Source: Eleusine coracana subsp. coracana (Eukaryota; Streptophyta; Magnoliopsida; Poales; Poaceae). Taken from it: DNA of 64,000 nt. The stretch lies in contig CM064423.1 of assembly GCA_032690845.1 (NCBI GenBank), positions 32,863,472 to 32,927,471 of the forward strand. Reading direction: 5' to 3'. The notes beneath the pieces are model-generated. The model did not search any database. It saw only the letters and a list, made by a program, of their open reading frames with translations, and was not told the DNA's origin. Of this stretch, positions 43,338 through 54,861 are shown in pieces (the first letter of the stretch is position 1; each line of letters opens with the position of its first letter). Both the position numbers and the translations under genes were made by a program.

Positions 43338-45163
43338 ACTTTGCTCGTCCCGAGCAAAGTAAGAAATGAAGACCAGGAATGAGCAAGGTCTAAGGAAATT
43401 CTCACCATGCTTTGCATATATAAAGAATACTCTATGACTCCTCATGCCCATAGGATTTTAGGTGGCTAAATACCTTGTGTTGACAGGTTGAGAGATAGAA
43501 CAACATAGAGAAGTCTTACCTTTCTTTTTCCCAAGGAACTTCAAATTTTTTTCCTCTTTTCAATAAAAACAGAGCTCCAGATCACAAGTTATTCTCAGTT
43601 GATGCTCTCAAATCGCTCAATGTGGTTTTGATTCCTCGCTTACGCAAATGGCCAAAATTTCCATATATACTAAGGCTTATGTGGAGCTCAAGGTAGGGAA
43701 TATTAAGGCCGCATACTTGTATTTCATATATCACTAAGTCAAATACCGGACCCAAGGAGGAAACAAGTCATGGATTATGATCAAGCCATGTGCACAATTG
43801 TGATATGTATGGATGGATGATGGATGGCGGGTGCTCGTTTTGAAGTGGTCTCTCTCTCTCTTCCATTTGATTTATATTTGTTTACTTGGGCTATTTTAGC
43901 ATTCATGATTCATTTTTTTCTTCTTTCTTATTATTATTTTTCTTTTCAAACAGCTATATAGCCCATATTTCTTTTGGAATGATTGTTGGAGAGAGATCAA
44001 CAAATATAGTGGAGCACTTTATTCAATGAGTGGATTGTGGGGATGATGGATGGGAACTTCCAGTGTAGAAGCTTCAACATATGGAGTGGTTGGGGTGTGC
44101 ACATGAACTTGATCAATAACACATAACAAGCATCTCACAAGGCTCACAACAATTTGACAAAGTTCAATGAAAATAGAAGTAGCAAATACAATACATTTTT
44201 AGCAAGATCATCATCTGGCTTTGGTAAGAATAAACTCATCATTGAAAAGATTGTGAATCTGGAGTTCTCATTTATAAGCTTTTGAAAAATTAAAAATCAA
44301 GGAAGTTCACTTGGTTCCAAGAAAGGTTAAGCTCTCTACGATCATATCACATCTACCAATAATTTAGACAAGGTTTTCCTATGCAATGTGTATTTCCCAT
44401 GGGCGATGAAAGAATGTAAGGAACAATCCTTATATATCAAGCAAGAATGAGAAGGAAGTTATTAGCTGCCATTTATCATGCTTGCCAAAACTTCAATTTA
44501 TACAAAGACATGAAAACAGCAAGGGGTAGGTGATACGAGGAATACTAAAATGGTTCTTGTTCATTCATATCTTGTCATCTTGTTCCTTTTGATATTAACC
44601 TGTAGAGGTTAGCTAACAAAATACTCGAAGGAACAAGCCCAAAGGTGTGCCATTATTGCCGAGTATATTTTATTGTTGAGAAGGAACAAAGCAAAATTTT
44701 TTTTGAAGTTTCAAATGAGAAACTGACAAAGCCTAGTAAAGGAAAACAAATTGGGTTACCTCCTGTTAGTACTTATTTAAGGTCATAAGTTTGACCATGG
44801 GGGCACTAGTTCATTTTGCAGCTTGTGATGGCAATTTGGCTCCCTCCATCACCAAACACGTGTGAATGATTGCACAACTAAGACATATGACAAGGACCAT
44901 GGAATTTGCAATGTTTGTGATAAATAGAAGTATCTACAACCACCCCTTTGAAATACTATGTCCGAAAGGGGTAGAGCGGTTGTAGGCCACTTGTGTACCA
45001 CCATCATAAATCTTTGTTATGGTGGGAAAACTTTTGTGTGACTGAGGAGTATGTGAATTTTCTAAAGCATGACTCCTTGGCATGGTGGGAGAATTCCCTT
45101 TTAACTCTAAATTTAAAGCCTCACGAATTTCTATGGACCAAACTTTGTATTGCCCTTCATGCT
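43338..45163 (-). other. Non-coding interior of the Athila-like element
   Basis: About 1.8 kb between the last Gag-like frame and the purine tract. AT-rich, with only short frames on both strands. No pol domain was recognised. It includes a (CT)n tract near 43848-43862. Confidence 0.6.
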
Positions 45164-46015
45164 TCATGGATTGATCCTGTTCAAGTTTTCCTTCTGTAGA
45201 TCATCCTTTGGTTGCTTCGGTACCTCTTTTCCATTGGTAGATGATAGCCTTACGATGCCTCCATTAGGTAGAACATGGATCCTTGGGGGATTTGGGAGCA
45301 TTGGTGCGGGATGGCAAGGCCTATGTGGTTCAAGAATTGGTGTAGTATTGGCCGATGAAGCAAAGTATGGTTCATGGTCTTTTCTCTCAACTTTTGCCAC
45401 ATGGTTCAAAACTGGTTTTTTAGTAGCAATAGAAGGTGTTTTGTGATGGGTGAGTTGGGTAATATGGTGGATAACAGCCCACGCGTCTTCTATGCTTTTT
45501 CTATGGAATGGACCTTGAGAGCATTCGTTCAATAGCTTGGCACTCCTTTTGTGTAGACCATGAACAAAATATGACAAGAGCCTTTCTATTGGAGTGTCAA
45601 AGCTAGGACTACTAAAGAGAAGGGAAATAAACCGACCCTAACAAGCTTCTATGGGTTGTTCATCCTCTTGCTTAATGTTTTTGATATTTGCCGTTATACG
45701 ACAAAGCTTTTCATGAGGAAAAAGACTCTCATAGAAATGGTACTTTAGTAGTTCTCATAGACCTTTCAAGGGACGTGGTGTTTCAATAATATACCACTCC
45801 CTATCATTGATGAACCTTAGGTACTAGTCCTTTGCACGACCATCTAATGAGTAGAAAAGGAGTCTCCACATGAGCTCTTCATGTAACAACCCAGTATTTA
45901 GGAAGGTAGAGCAAGTCTCCTCAAAATTACGAAGATGGGCATAGGGGCCTTCATGACTTTTCCCAGTGAAGAGGACCACTCGAACCTTAGCCATGAGATT
46001 TGGGTATAAATCCAA
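45164..46015 (-). pseudogene. Second Gag domain of the Athila-like element
   Basis: Frame on the minus strand from about 46015 to 45164, translated by eye across three in-frame stops (TAG at 45825-45823, one TGA near 45763 and one TAG near 45640). It encodes FEETCSTFLNTGLLHEELMW, RLLFYSLDGRAKD, then YLRFINDREW, a long linker, and LLSYFVHGLHKRSAKLLNEC followed by a helical C-terminus (AWAVIHHITQLTHH). The order of motifs repeats that of 46990-46540. Two of the stops replace expected Trp codons. Assignment to Gag rests on this repeat and on the pattern of aromatic and Leu residues. Confidence 0.6.
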
Positions 46016-47136
46016 AAATGGAGCACCATTTTTGTTTAAAAGATGCATTTCTATGATTTTAGTCCATGATGCATTAGGGAGATCAAGGATAATTGGAGCA
46101 TTAATAGAAGGGGAGTTCTGGGAAAGCTCCTTGGCAGCCATTATGGGGAATTGGGATGACTCCTTGAACTGTTCTTGCCTCTTTACAATAGAAGGATTTA
46201 GCAACAGATCACCTTGTTTCCCGTTGTAGTCCTGTCCACTAGACTCTACTTGATTAACATTGGTTCTCTTCATTGATTCCATGTTACGAGTGTTTTCGAA
46301 ATCCGGAAAAGGTTCGTCATCGAGTTCAAAGGATTGAGGTGGGAGAAAGTGTGTGTCTTCTTCTACAACATGAGTGTGTGGTGAGTGGAGTGAGGCTATA
46401 ATAGGAGCTTCAGCCTTTTGTGGGAGACACTTGTCTTCTATTTCTTTGGATTGGCTAGAAGTTTGGGTGCTTTGGTTGGTAGGTTCTAGGGGGATGGGTG
46501 ACTCATTTGCAAGATTTTGGATGATTTTCCTTAGGATCTCCATTCCCTCTAATGGTGTTGCGCAAAAGAAAGCACCACCAGCCGCAGCATTTAAATAATT
46601 TGCACTATCGGGCCTTAGACCACAGAAAAAGTGTTGCAACCTTATAGGCTCCTCTATACCTAAACATACCCCTATTTTGGTGTAGGATAGGAACCTTTCC
46701 CACGATGCTCCTAGTGATTCATGGTCTTGTTTCTCAAAATTGATAACCTTTTTTCCTTAGAGCAACTATCTTATAGAGAGGAAAATATCTGTGCAAAAAA
46801 TACTCTCTTAAGGTGGACCAAACTCCATCTACTTCACCTATATATTTAAAATACCATGTTTTCGCTGCCCCGCCTAATGAAAAAGGGAACAACTTCCATT
46901 TCATGGTTTCTTGAGGAAACCCTTCAGTGGCAAGAGTGGAGCAACAAAGCTCAAACTATTGTAGGTGTGTATATGGATTTTCATTTTTTGCCCCTATAAA
47001 TGGTGTCTTCTGAATCCAAAGTATGAGATGTGGATGAATCCTCATAGCTCGGGGCTGTGATTGAGAGTGATGAGGGTATGGGTTCTAGGAATTCGCTCCT
47101 AGGGGCTAAGAAGTCATGGATGGATGGGGGATTCAT
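46016..47136 (-). pseudogene. First Gag domain of the Athila-like element plus linker
   Basis: A start codon at 47136-47134 opens MNPPSIHDFLAP. After a frame break the Gag core is readable on the minus strand (about 46960-46540): FPQETMKWKLFPFSLGGAAK, TWYFKYIGEVDGVW, QDHESLGASWERF, then the long open frame from 46639 with LQHFFCGLRPDSANYLNAAA and GGAFFCATPLEGMEIL. The AAAGG motif is typical of Athila-type Gag. A low-complexity, Ser/Thr/Gln-rich linker (46540-46015) joins it to the second Gag-like domain in the same open frame. Confidence 0.65.
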
Positions 47137-47213
47137 GGAAGGAAAGAAAATAAGAGAAGAAAATAAAAAGGAAAGGTAAAAAGAATCGGGTTCGGATAAA
47201 TGTCAGCTACCGT

Positions 47214-47231
47214 TTCTCGGCAACGGCGCCA
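47214..47231 (-). other. Primer-binding site, Asp tRNA type
   Basis: The minus strand reads TGGCGCCGTTGCCGAGAA, matching the classical TGGCGCCGTTGCC primer-binding core of Athila/Tat-type elements. It lies 7 bases from the LTR end. Confidence 0.85.
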
Positions 47232-47238
47232 GAAAGCT

Positions 47239-48742
47239 TCTTGGCGATCCTTATGCCTAACAGAGAAATCCGCAAGCGTACGGATGCCGATGTAGCCTTC
47301 ACTCGAGAGTATTCCAAGGTATCGAATCCATGGGGAACGAGAAGTGGAATTCTATCCTAATCCAATTCTAGTGAACACAAGAGAAAGATAACAACGGGTT
47401 GAGAGGGTCTTCCAGCCTTGGCTTGATGTGACAACTTATATCCAAATAATCATCAGACTCCAATATTTACTCTTCTTTACTTCGGGGCATAGTCGTTCGA
47501 GGTATGGAAGGGATGAGAAGGGTCCTCGGCTAAAACTACCATCAACGCCTATGAGCCCAACGCAATCATGGTGGAATACAGAGGATAGCTCAGTGCTGTC
47601 ACCACCTAAGTACCGACCACACAGCCCGTGGGGTTGGGAGCAAACTTAGATAATCCTAAGTCTATACACCACGTATACAGTTACAATTACTACTCTAACC
47701 TTGTTAACTAAAGGCAGAGTAACCACAGTCAAAAAAAGTAAAAGAATTTATCTAACATGATATAAATAAGAAAAAGCTTAAATGATTAAATGAACAAAAG
47801 AATGTCTACATGTTACCCGGCCGAAGGATGGGGACTCTACTCTTGGTGGAGAATCATCCCCGAGGCACAAGGTGGAGAAGAAGCCGACATCCTCGGCTCC
47901 CTCCCGGACTTCTACCACTCACTCTCACTCCCTATTCTAATACATTTATGCAGCATGGCGCTCGTTGTTCTCCTCTTCAATTGTTGATCTTTTCTGCCGA
48001 ATTCCCCTTCTATTTATAGGTGGCAATGGGCAGGGGGGTACTTGTAGGTAAAGGCGAGTCGGTAGGCCAAAGTCGGTCCACCAGGTGGCGGCCATGTATG
48101 CCGGGCAGCCGTGAAGGCCGGGCGGTTGGGAAGGCCGGGCGACCACCCGATTTGGTCGGTTTTCCAACCGACTCATTCTAGGCGGCCGTGATGATGTTCT
48201 GAGGTCGGTTTCAATGGTCGGTTGGCCTTTTTCCTTCGATTTTATGTCGGTAGTCGTGGCAGGCCGGGCGGTAAGCTTGATGGACCAAATGGCCCGGTAG
48301 GCCGGGTGGCAAGCCCATCGGGCGGCAAAGTCCACCGGGTAGCACAACCCGCCGGGCGACAAGGTCCACCGGGCGGTGGCCCATTTTTGGGTGGCAGCCC
48401 TATGGCCTTGTGGCCTAGTTGTCCTTCCCTTCTCCCGGTTAGGCCATGTGTCGACCTCCTTCCTTTGTTTCTTTGAAAATCTTTTGGACCGGAATCAGGA
48501 AACGACTTCATGGCAATGGTTTTTGCATGTCGGCCGGGTGATGGGGTGAAGTTCTAAATCGGCCGGTGGTCCTAGGTTGTGTTGTCATACGACCGAGAAT
48601 TAATTGATCACTTGATTCACCCTGTCGGGTGATGATAGCTTATGATCCGGCCGATTGAAAATTTTACTTGGTGATGACCTGATCGGGTGCTGATTCTGGC
48701 TGTTAGCGACCCTGTCGGCTATCAGAAAACGACTTTTTCACA
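47239..48742 (-). repeat. Athila-like 5' LTR, outer end truncated
   Basis: Matches 41557-43142 with moderate divergence and several small gaps. Its inner border is mutated (CCAAGA for CCAACA). Similarity stops after TTTTTCACAG at 48742, so about 180 bp of the outer LTR end is missing and unrelated sequence follows. Confidence 0.85.
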
Positions 48743-49761
48743 GGCTCATCGTGGAGCCTGTGCATAGGTGTTTTTTAGTATGCTTTTAATTACTGCCACA
48801 TGGCATTAATAATATTTATCCCCGATAATAACTCTCGAGCCCTCGAGTGAGTCGGAGAGTCATTCGGCTGGTCTATTAACGTTCTTCGGTCGAGGTGGTG
48901 CCTCTTTAGTAGTTTTTTCGATTCATCGGGTGCACGCGAGCGCACCTGCCAGGTGTAGCCCCCCAAGCCAGAAGGCGAGTCGTAGACTTGTGCTTTGTCT
49001 TTGATCGAGCGGATGGGTTTGCTACCATGTAGTCAGGCCTCTATTGGCGATGCTGACCCTCGAGCCCCCACATGTTGTGGTGGGACCGGTCGACTGCTTG
49101 TGTCAACTTCGTAGGTTTCAACTTTTGTGTCCCATTCATGGGACGGAGGGTAGAGCCGGGCCACGTCTTACCGCGAGGGCTAAAACATGGTGCTCAGTGA
49201 GCTAATAATGGGTTGATTTGAGTGAAGCACCAGTTCCGTGTCGAAGGGGTTCTGACGGACGAGCTGGTGGTCGACTTCACTAATCCGTCTTATCCGTCTC
49301 AACTGGTTCCCGCGACCATTCGATTAGTCCTGAGGGCTTAATGCCTCTCTATGGTGAGATATCAACCGTCGAGTTAGAACTAGACTCAAACGCAACTCTG
49401 TGACGCCCTTGACACCGGGGTGTCAGGATACTGACCGCTAGCGGATCCATCACTCGTCCCCTGCACTCAATTTTGTGCTCGAGGTGGCTATCGAACCCTT
49501 CAAGGGGGCAGCCTTCAAACCTCGGCTGGGTCAGGCCATCGAGGCAGCTTTTTCAGCCTCTTTTCCTGGCTTACCAAAGTGGGTCGAATCCTATGGGGTC
49601 GATCGAGTCGTAACTCACCTTGTGCAACAATAAGTGACTGGAGTAGGGGTCACGAAATCCTAGACAAATGTCGATCCATTTCCTATGGTTTTAGGAGGTA
49701 AGTAAATGGCATGGGAATTTGAATCAGGAACCAATTCGTTTCCCCATATTCCGAGGAGAGA
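48743..49761. other. Unclassified repeat-like fragment
   Basis: About 1 kb beginning GCTCATCGTGGAGCCTGTGC (with GGCTC/GAGCC hairpin potential) and carrying repeated CTCGAGCCC words at about 48835, 49060 and 49490. The style is that of an LTR or accessory-gene flank of a Tat-like element, but I found no match inside the window. No gene is supported. Confidence 0.35.
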
Positions 49762-50266
49762 GGTGTTGACGGTCGTTAACTACCAATTTTGATCGTCAAT
49801 ATTCCTATAAAAGTAGGAAGACTTAGCATTTCATACCTGCATGTTAGTTAGGAATAATAAGATTCCACTTGACTTGGAGATATATGTGCATATAGGGATT
49901 TGATATAAAAGAAGTGAAGAAATAGAACATAATCCGGGAAACATCATTCCAGCCAATGGGGCGGTTCCAACTGGACTTCCCTCGGATTGCATACATGGCT
50001 GCATAGGATTCCTCCAGAGAACACCGACTTAGAACACAGGAGGACTCACCTACCAGCCACCCCGAGGAAGCACAGGGCTAGAGGCCCCACTCCCTGGTCG
50101 GGCGACCAAGGGGGAGGTTGGCCGGCATGCACCTGAGGCGGTTTGGCCTCCCCTTCCACATGTCACTCCCTCAGCTCTTTGGCAATGTCGGTGGCCCAAG
50201 GTTCCGTGGCGGTTACTCTCTAGGGCCAACCTATAGGCCCTATATACAGAAGGGGAGAGCTACACA

Positions 50267-50313
<47 letters not shown>

Positions 50314-50869
50314 AAGAGTTACTCATTTCCCTCTTTCACTTAGTAGTTTCCTAGTCATAGTGGAGTTTAGTTTAGGTGGGGCTTTGCTCAAGTCTCCAGC
50401 TCATAGGAGTATTGGTATGACTCTTGTATCCTTTCCTTTATTCTCTTGTATTATGACTTTGATATATTTAATTAATATAGTTGTGCTTATGATATGTGCT
50501 CCTTGTTTGGTTATATACAATATCCATGTCATAGGACTTTATGCTTTCATGATGATATAGACTTGCTACCATGTTGTCATGATTGGTATATACCTATCTA
50601 TCCTTTGTACTCCTCCACACTTGGTTGCGACGTGTGTCCAAGACGGAGTTGCCTTGTGTATGCCGGGCATGAATCCGTACAAGAAGTGTTGAGTGCATTA
50701 GACTATGACTAGTATACACTTTCTTGTAACTGTTTGACTATGTGACTATATAGGTAGACTAACATTAGAGATACTGCTTTGCTCTCCTAACTAAAACTCA
50801 CTAGAGACTTAGGACCTTTTATTTAACTTTAGGAATGATGCTCTGTGTGTCACACTACCACTATCCTTA
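49762..50869 (+). repeat. LTR-like fragment with CA microsatellite, interrupted by copia element 2
   Basis: It starts TGTTGACGGTCGTTAACTAC and contains a TATA-like CCCTATATACAGAAGGGG at about 50237-50255, followed by a (CA)n tract (50273-50310) where an LTR leader would begin. It ends at 50869 against the copia LTR. Its partner LTR is not in the window. Frames here are caused by the simple repeat. Confidence 0.45.
50273..50310 (+). repeat. (CA)n microsatellite, about 19 units
   Basis: Uninterrupted CACACA tract directly after CTCTCT, likely polymorphic. Confidence 0.97.
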
Positions 50870-52702
50870 TGTAAGGATCATGGCCATTGAGGTCACCCTA
50901 AGTTATGAATGTTTTGGTGATGAATGACAAACATGAAATGTGACAAATGTCTACATGAGTGTTGTCTATGTAGGAAACCTTTTCTACTATATGATGATTG
51001 TTGACGGTGGCCTTGGCGATGGATGACAATGACAGCAAGCAGGGAGGCTTGTGAGCTTGATGGAATCCAAGGGTTGATGGAGATGGATCAAAGCTAAGGA
51101 CAAGCTATGGAGCAAGTGTTGGGAACACTTGTCTAGTTGTTAGGGCTTTGAGTCCATAGGAAAAGCCAGAACATCAAGGGGGTCTAGGTCATTTCTCTTA
51201 GGTCATATCTAGTTGGTGATGTGCAAGGTTGCTCGGTGAAATCACAGGCACTAGGTGACAGTGGAGAAGCCAAGGAGCTGTTTGGAGAAGCCGGGAAACA
51301 AAGTCAAGCTAGGACGAGGAGTTTTAGCTTCTGGACGAAGTGACCGGACAGAGGGGTCAGTGGAGACCAGAATATACGATCACTCGGAGGACTTGTCTGG
51401 GACTTACAGCGGGCAGCGAGAAATCTGTCTGTGTAGGGAGCTGTAGTGACCGGATGGTCCAGTCTATAGATTGGACGGTTCGGTCCGTGTGCCTTCACAC
51501 AGGACACAGAGGAAGCAGCGCCGAGAAAGGTTTCTGGACTGGAGAGAAACTGACCGGACGGTCCGGTCAGTATAGAAGTTCAGCAGGGCAAAGCCGTTGG
51601 TGCTGAGGATTGCACTGACCGGACGGTCCGGTTAGGCAGTGATCAGACAGTCTGCTCAGTAGGCCCAGAAAACTAATCTCGTGGAGCAACGACTAGTTTG
51701 AGGTTGGAAGCCTATATAACTTCATTGCTAGGGTCTTTGTGACCACTCCTGGCTAGTGGAATTGCTTGGAGCATTTAGTGAGAGCCCAGAGGCAAAGAGG
51801 AGAGCACTAAGAGAAGATATTGCATATCTTGAGAGTGCTAGTAAGGGTAACATGGAGTGATCTTGCACATCTAAGGCTAGGTGTCCTTGAGCGTGTGATC
51901 TAGGCTATTACTCTTGGTCTATGTTGAGACCTAGACCGGTTAGGTGTCGGTGATCGAGCCTACCGTGATCGGTTGTGAAGACCGTCACACGTTTGTACAC
52001 GGTTTGAGCCGGCCGGTGAAAGGGGCATCGCTAGTGAGCACCCGTGTCGGCTTGGGGAGTTTTGCAAGTTCTCGAGGTAGGCGAGCTTGTGCCTTGGTGG
52101 CAGTGGTGACGCACACCGTGTCTTCACTCCGGGAGTGATTGCGGGCTCGTGGACAAGAACTCCACATTGGTGGCAGGAGGGACCGGGATTCCAGCGGGAG
52201 TGGTCCAAAGAGGAGTAGGGGAAGGCGCCATCCTTCCGAGACCTCAGGAAAAAAATCATGAGCCATCTCTTACTCTACTCCTTACTTTGATGCATTACTT
52301 TCCGCATTTATATACCGTGCTATTCATGCTAGTATGCTTACCATGCTCTAGTTGATTACTTGTAGACTTGCATGAATAGGCTTCTCTACTTGCTAGTTGT
52401 GCTTAGCTTTCACTTGTTCACTAGCATGTATAGGAGTTGCTTTGGCTTGATCGATCACCCTAGTGTGTATAGTGCTACTCATGCTTGTGTGCTTCCGCGT
52501 GTTCTTTGATTACTAGTTTGCATAGGAGTTGTGTGCCTCGTGTGTGTTCCACTAGTATTCTTAGGTTGTCTTTCCATTCATAGATTATCTTGTTAGTGTG
52601 TTCTCTACAAGAATTGTGTAGGAGTTGTTTGTGTGGTCGGTTTTATTGAATTGGCAAATTAGGTATATAGTTTAAGTTCATGATTCACCCCTCCCCCTTT
52701 CA
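50870..52702 (+). repeat. Copia element 2 5' LTR, 1833 bp
   Basis: It starts TGTAAGGATCATGGCCATTG and ends CCCCTTTCA. TATATA is at 51713-51718. Palindromes of the type TGACCGGACGGTCCGGTCA lie at 51447-51465, 51551-51569, 51616-51634 and (degenerate) 51640-51658. The last two starts are 24 bp apart, as in the LTR at 10789-12561. Confidence 0.9.
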
Positions 52703-52704
52703 AG

Positions 52705-52717
52705 TGGTATCTGAGTC
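52705..52717 (+). other. Degenerate Met-tRNA primer-binding site
   Basis: TGGTATCTGAGTC, two substitutions from the consensus found intact in copia element 1 at 25996. Confidence 0.8.
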
Positions 52718-52770
52718 AAGCGCTCATTATAGGGCTTAACCACCTTGAGTAGTGACCGTATTGAGTTGGG

Positions 52771-53954
52771 ATGTCATCCCATTCAGGGCCGAGTCATGGC
52801 TCATGGAAGGATCGCTTGAAAAGCTACCTAAACGCCATGATTCCGGATGAGTTGATGGACACACTTATGGACTTTGCCAATACCTTTATCGATGATCATG
52901 TATATGATGATGATTCTGTGGTTGTGCCTAGTTCTAGTGAGTGCCTAGATTCTACTAGTGATAATTTGATAGGTTGCTCTACTAGTGTGCCTAATTTGAT
53001 GATTTATGATGTTGGGTCTCTTGATCTTGCTTCCTTTTCTAGTGTGACTAGTACAGATAATGCTTGTGAGTCTTTTATTGATCATGATAGTGATTCACTT
53101 ATTGAGGAGTTCTTTACTTTTCATGCTAATGAGAATGAGGACTTACTTGACTATCTTATTCGCTTGCGAGGTATTGTAGACAGGATTGGAACAACTACTT
53201 TCAAGCTTCCCAAGATCGTGATAGTCGAGAAGATCCTCAACTTGCTCCCTAGCAGCAAGCTCCTCTACATCACCCTTGATCTCATCATGGAGAAGGGTCT
53301 CTCCTTCGAGGATGTGATTGGGTTGCTCTTTGAAGATGAGAAGTTCACTGCAAGCTAGACTAGGGAGAAGACTTCCAAGGCAGACAATGGAGCAGCCTCA
53401 AGAAAAGGGAAAGAAGTAGCTTCGAGCTCAAACTTCTTTCACACCTCCACAAGATTGCCTTGCAGCAGCTTCTACAACCCCTCCGTATCAAGACCTACAC
53501 CAAGCTCTTCATCAGACGTTTCATCAAGCTCTACTCCAAGTGCCATTCCAAGTTCTATCCCAAACACATCGAGTGAACCATGCATTGGTGTAGAGGGAGC
53601 GCCAACAACATTGCTAGCACGGTCATTTGAGATGATCAATCTGGCAGCTGAGGCTCAGGCGCCTCCACCACCACCTCCACAACAAGATCGACTCTAGCAC
53701 ATGCGTCGAGCTCAAAAACAGGAGTTCTTCATTCAATTTGATGAAGTTGTGAGAAATCCGAATAAGGACCTTTGTGAGACTTTCTTGAGGATTTATGATC
53801 TTGTGTGCAGGATAAACTCCTTCAGAGGCCTTCAAAAGATAGCATCAATTGAAGTGATTGACAAGCTCCTCCAACTAATCACAACTTCTGAGAGGGGTTT
53901 CTTACTTGAGGAGGTAGTCGATAGAAGGCTTGAGCTCTCAATGGAGAGAGCAAT
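52771..53954 (+). pseudogene. Copia element 2 Gag, 5' part
   Basis: ATG 52771 opens MSSHSGPSHGSWKDRLKSYL and stays open to a TAG at 53356-53358, where copia element 1 has TGG (Trp). A Ser/Pro-rich linker (53455-53697) and a second domain (53701-53954; DLVCRINSFRGLQKIA, ITTSERGFLLEEVV) follow. The frame is broken at 53954 by the gypsy 5' LTR. The 54-kb end of the last open frame is fused LTR sequence, not Gag. Confidence 0.75.
53950..53954 (+). other. Target-site duplication, left (GCAAT)
   Basis: GCAAT before the 5' LTR and again at 61664-61668 after the 3' LTR. The uninterrupted homologous site in copia element 1 is GAGGGCAATGGAT at 27213-27225. Confidence 0.95.
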
Positions 53955-54846
53955 TGATGAGGACATCACTCCTATGGATACACACAACACTCCTCCAATT
54001 CTGGAATTGCAAGGTCCAATGACTAGAGCTCGTTTCTACGTTCTTCGCTATATGTTACTTTTGAGAATGGTTTGCTACCTAATGATTATTTTATGATTAG
54101 AAACCATGGAGAGGACCAGGAGATGATGGGAGAAGGAGTTGGGAACGTGGAGGACCAGCAAGGGCTTGGAAGCCAAAGTGGAGGCCCAATCAAAACCGAC
54201 TTCGAGTCTGTTTCGGGGCCCAGGACAAGTCTGCACTAAAACAGTCGCCCAGGACGCATACGGACTCGGATTTGGACGTTCTACATATGCACGGAAAGAT
54301 AAGAAGAAGACCTTTCCAATTCCGCCGGCCTCATGTCAAAATTAATCAGGAGTCATTGGGAATCATCGAAACAAGAGAGAGTCCAGAATCTGTGTTGGTG
54401 CTGCGTCGCCTACTTTTCGCCTTTGGGCGTTGTATCTAGTTGAGCCCAATTAGGGGCACGTCCAGAGGGTCTTGCATGACCCTAGGGTCTTTATATACAG
54501 CCGCCACCGCACCATTAGGGTTCGGGTTTTGCTTAGATCAATTCTGTTCATAAACAGTGTCGCCGTTCATCGGTTTGTGAGACCCCAACTTCGAGAGTTT
54601 AATCATACATCTACAATTGTGTTGCATTCTTCGTTGTTCTTGCTTGTGTTCTTGATTCACAGGCAGGGATTAGCCTTCTCGGCGAGGTCAATCATCTTTG
54701 GACGGTTGATAACCAGAGGAGACGTCGTGCTGCGATTGCGGAGTTTAGAACGTGCTGTTCTGAAGCCGGATCGATTTGTGTGTCGCCTTCGACCAAATCA
54801 ACTTACCAAGAACCTTTCGGAAGATCGGGAACCCTTATCCACATCA
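53955..54846 (+). repeat. 5' LTR of the decayed gypsy element, 892 bp
   Basis: It starts TGATGAGGACATCACTCCTA and ends CCACATCA. TATATA is at 54492-54497. Relative to the 3' LTR it lacks 31 bp near 54031, between two copies of GAGCTCGT, and has a few small indels. Confidence 0.95.
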
Positions 54847-54848
54847 AG

Positions 54849-54861
54849 TGGTAATCAGAGC
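54849..54861 (+). other. Primer-binding site, initiator Met tRNA type
   Basis: TGGTAATCAGAGC: one extra A compared with the consensus, located two bases after the LTR. Confidence 0.8.

Larger units (their letters stand above)
41557..48742 (-). mobile_element. Athila-like Ty3/gypsy element with Gag-only interior
   Basis: Minus-strand order: 5' LTR (48742-47239, outer end truncated), Asp-tRNA-type primer-binding site (47231-47214), Gag-coding interior, purine tract (43337-43323), 3' LTR (43322-41557). The interior is only 3.9 kb and shows no protease, RT or integrase in any frame I inspected. It would therefore depend on proteins from another element. The Gag resembles the Athila type. Stops in Gag show it is also decayed. 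Confidence 0.8.

Noticed and set aside
50118..50354. Open frame with a His/Thr run
   Set aside because: The run is a translated CA microsatellite.
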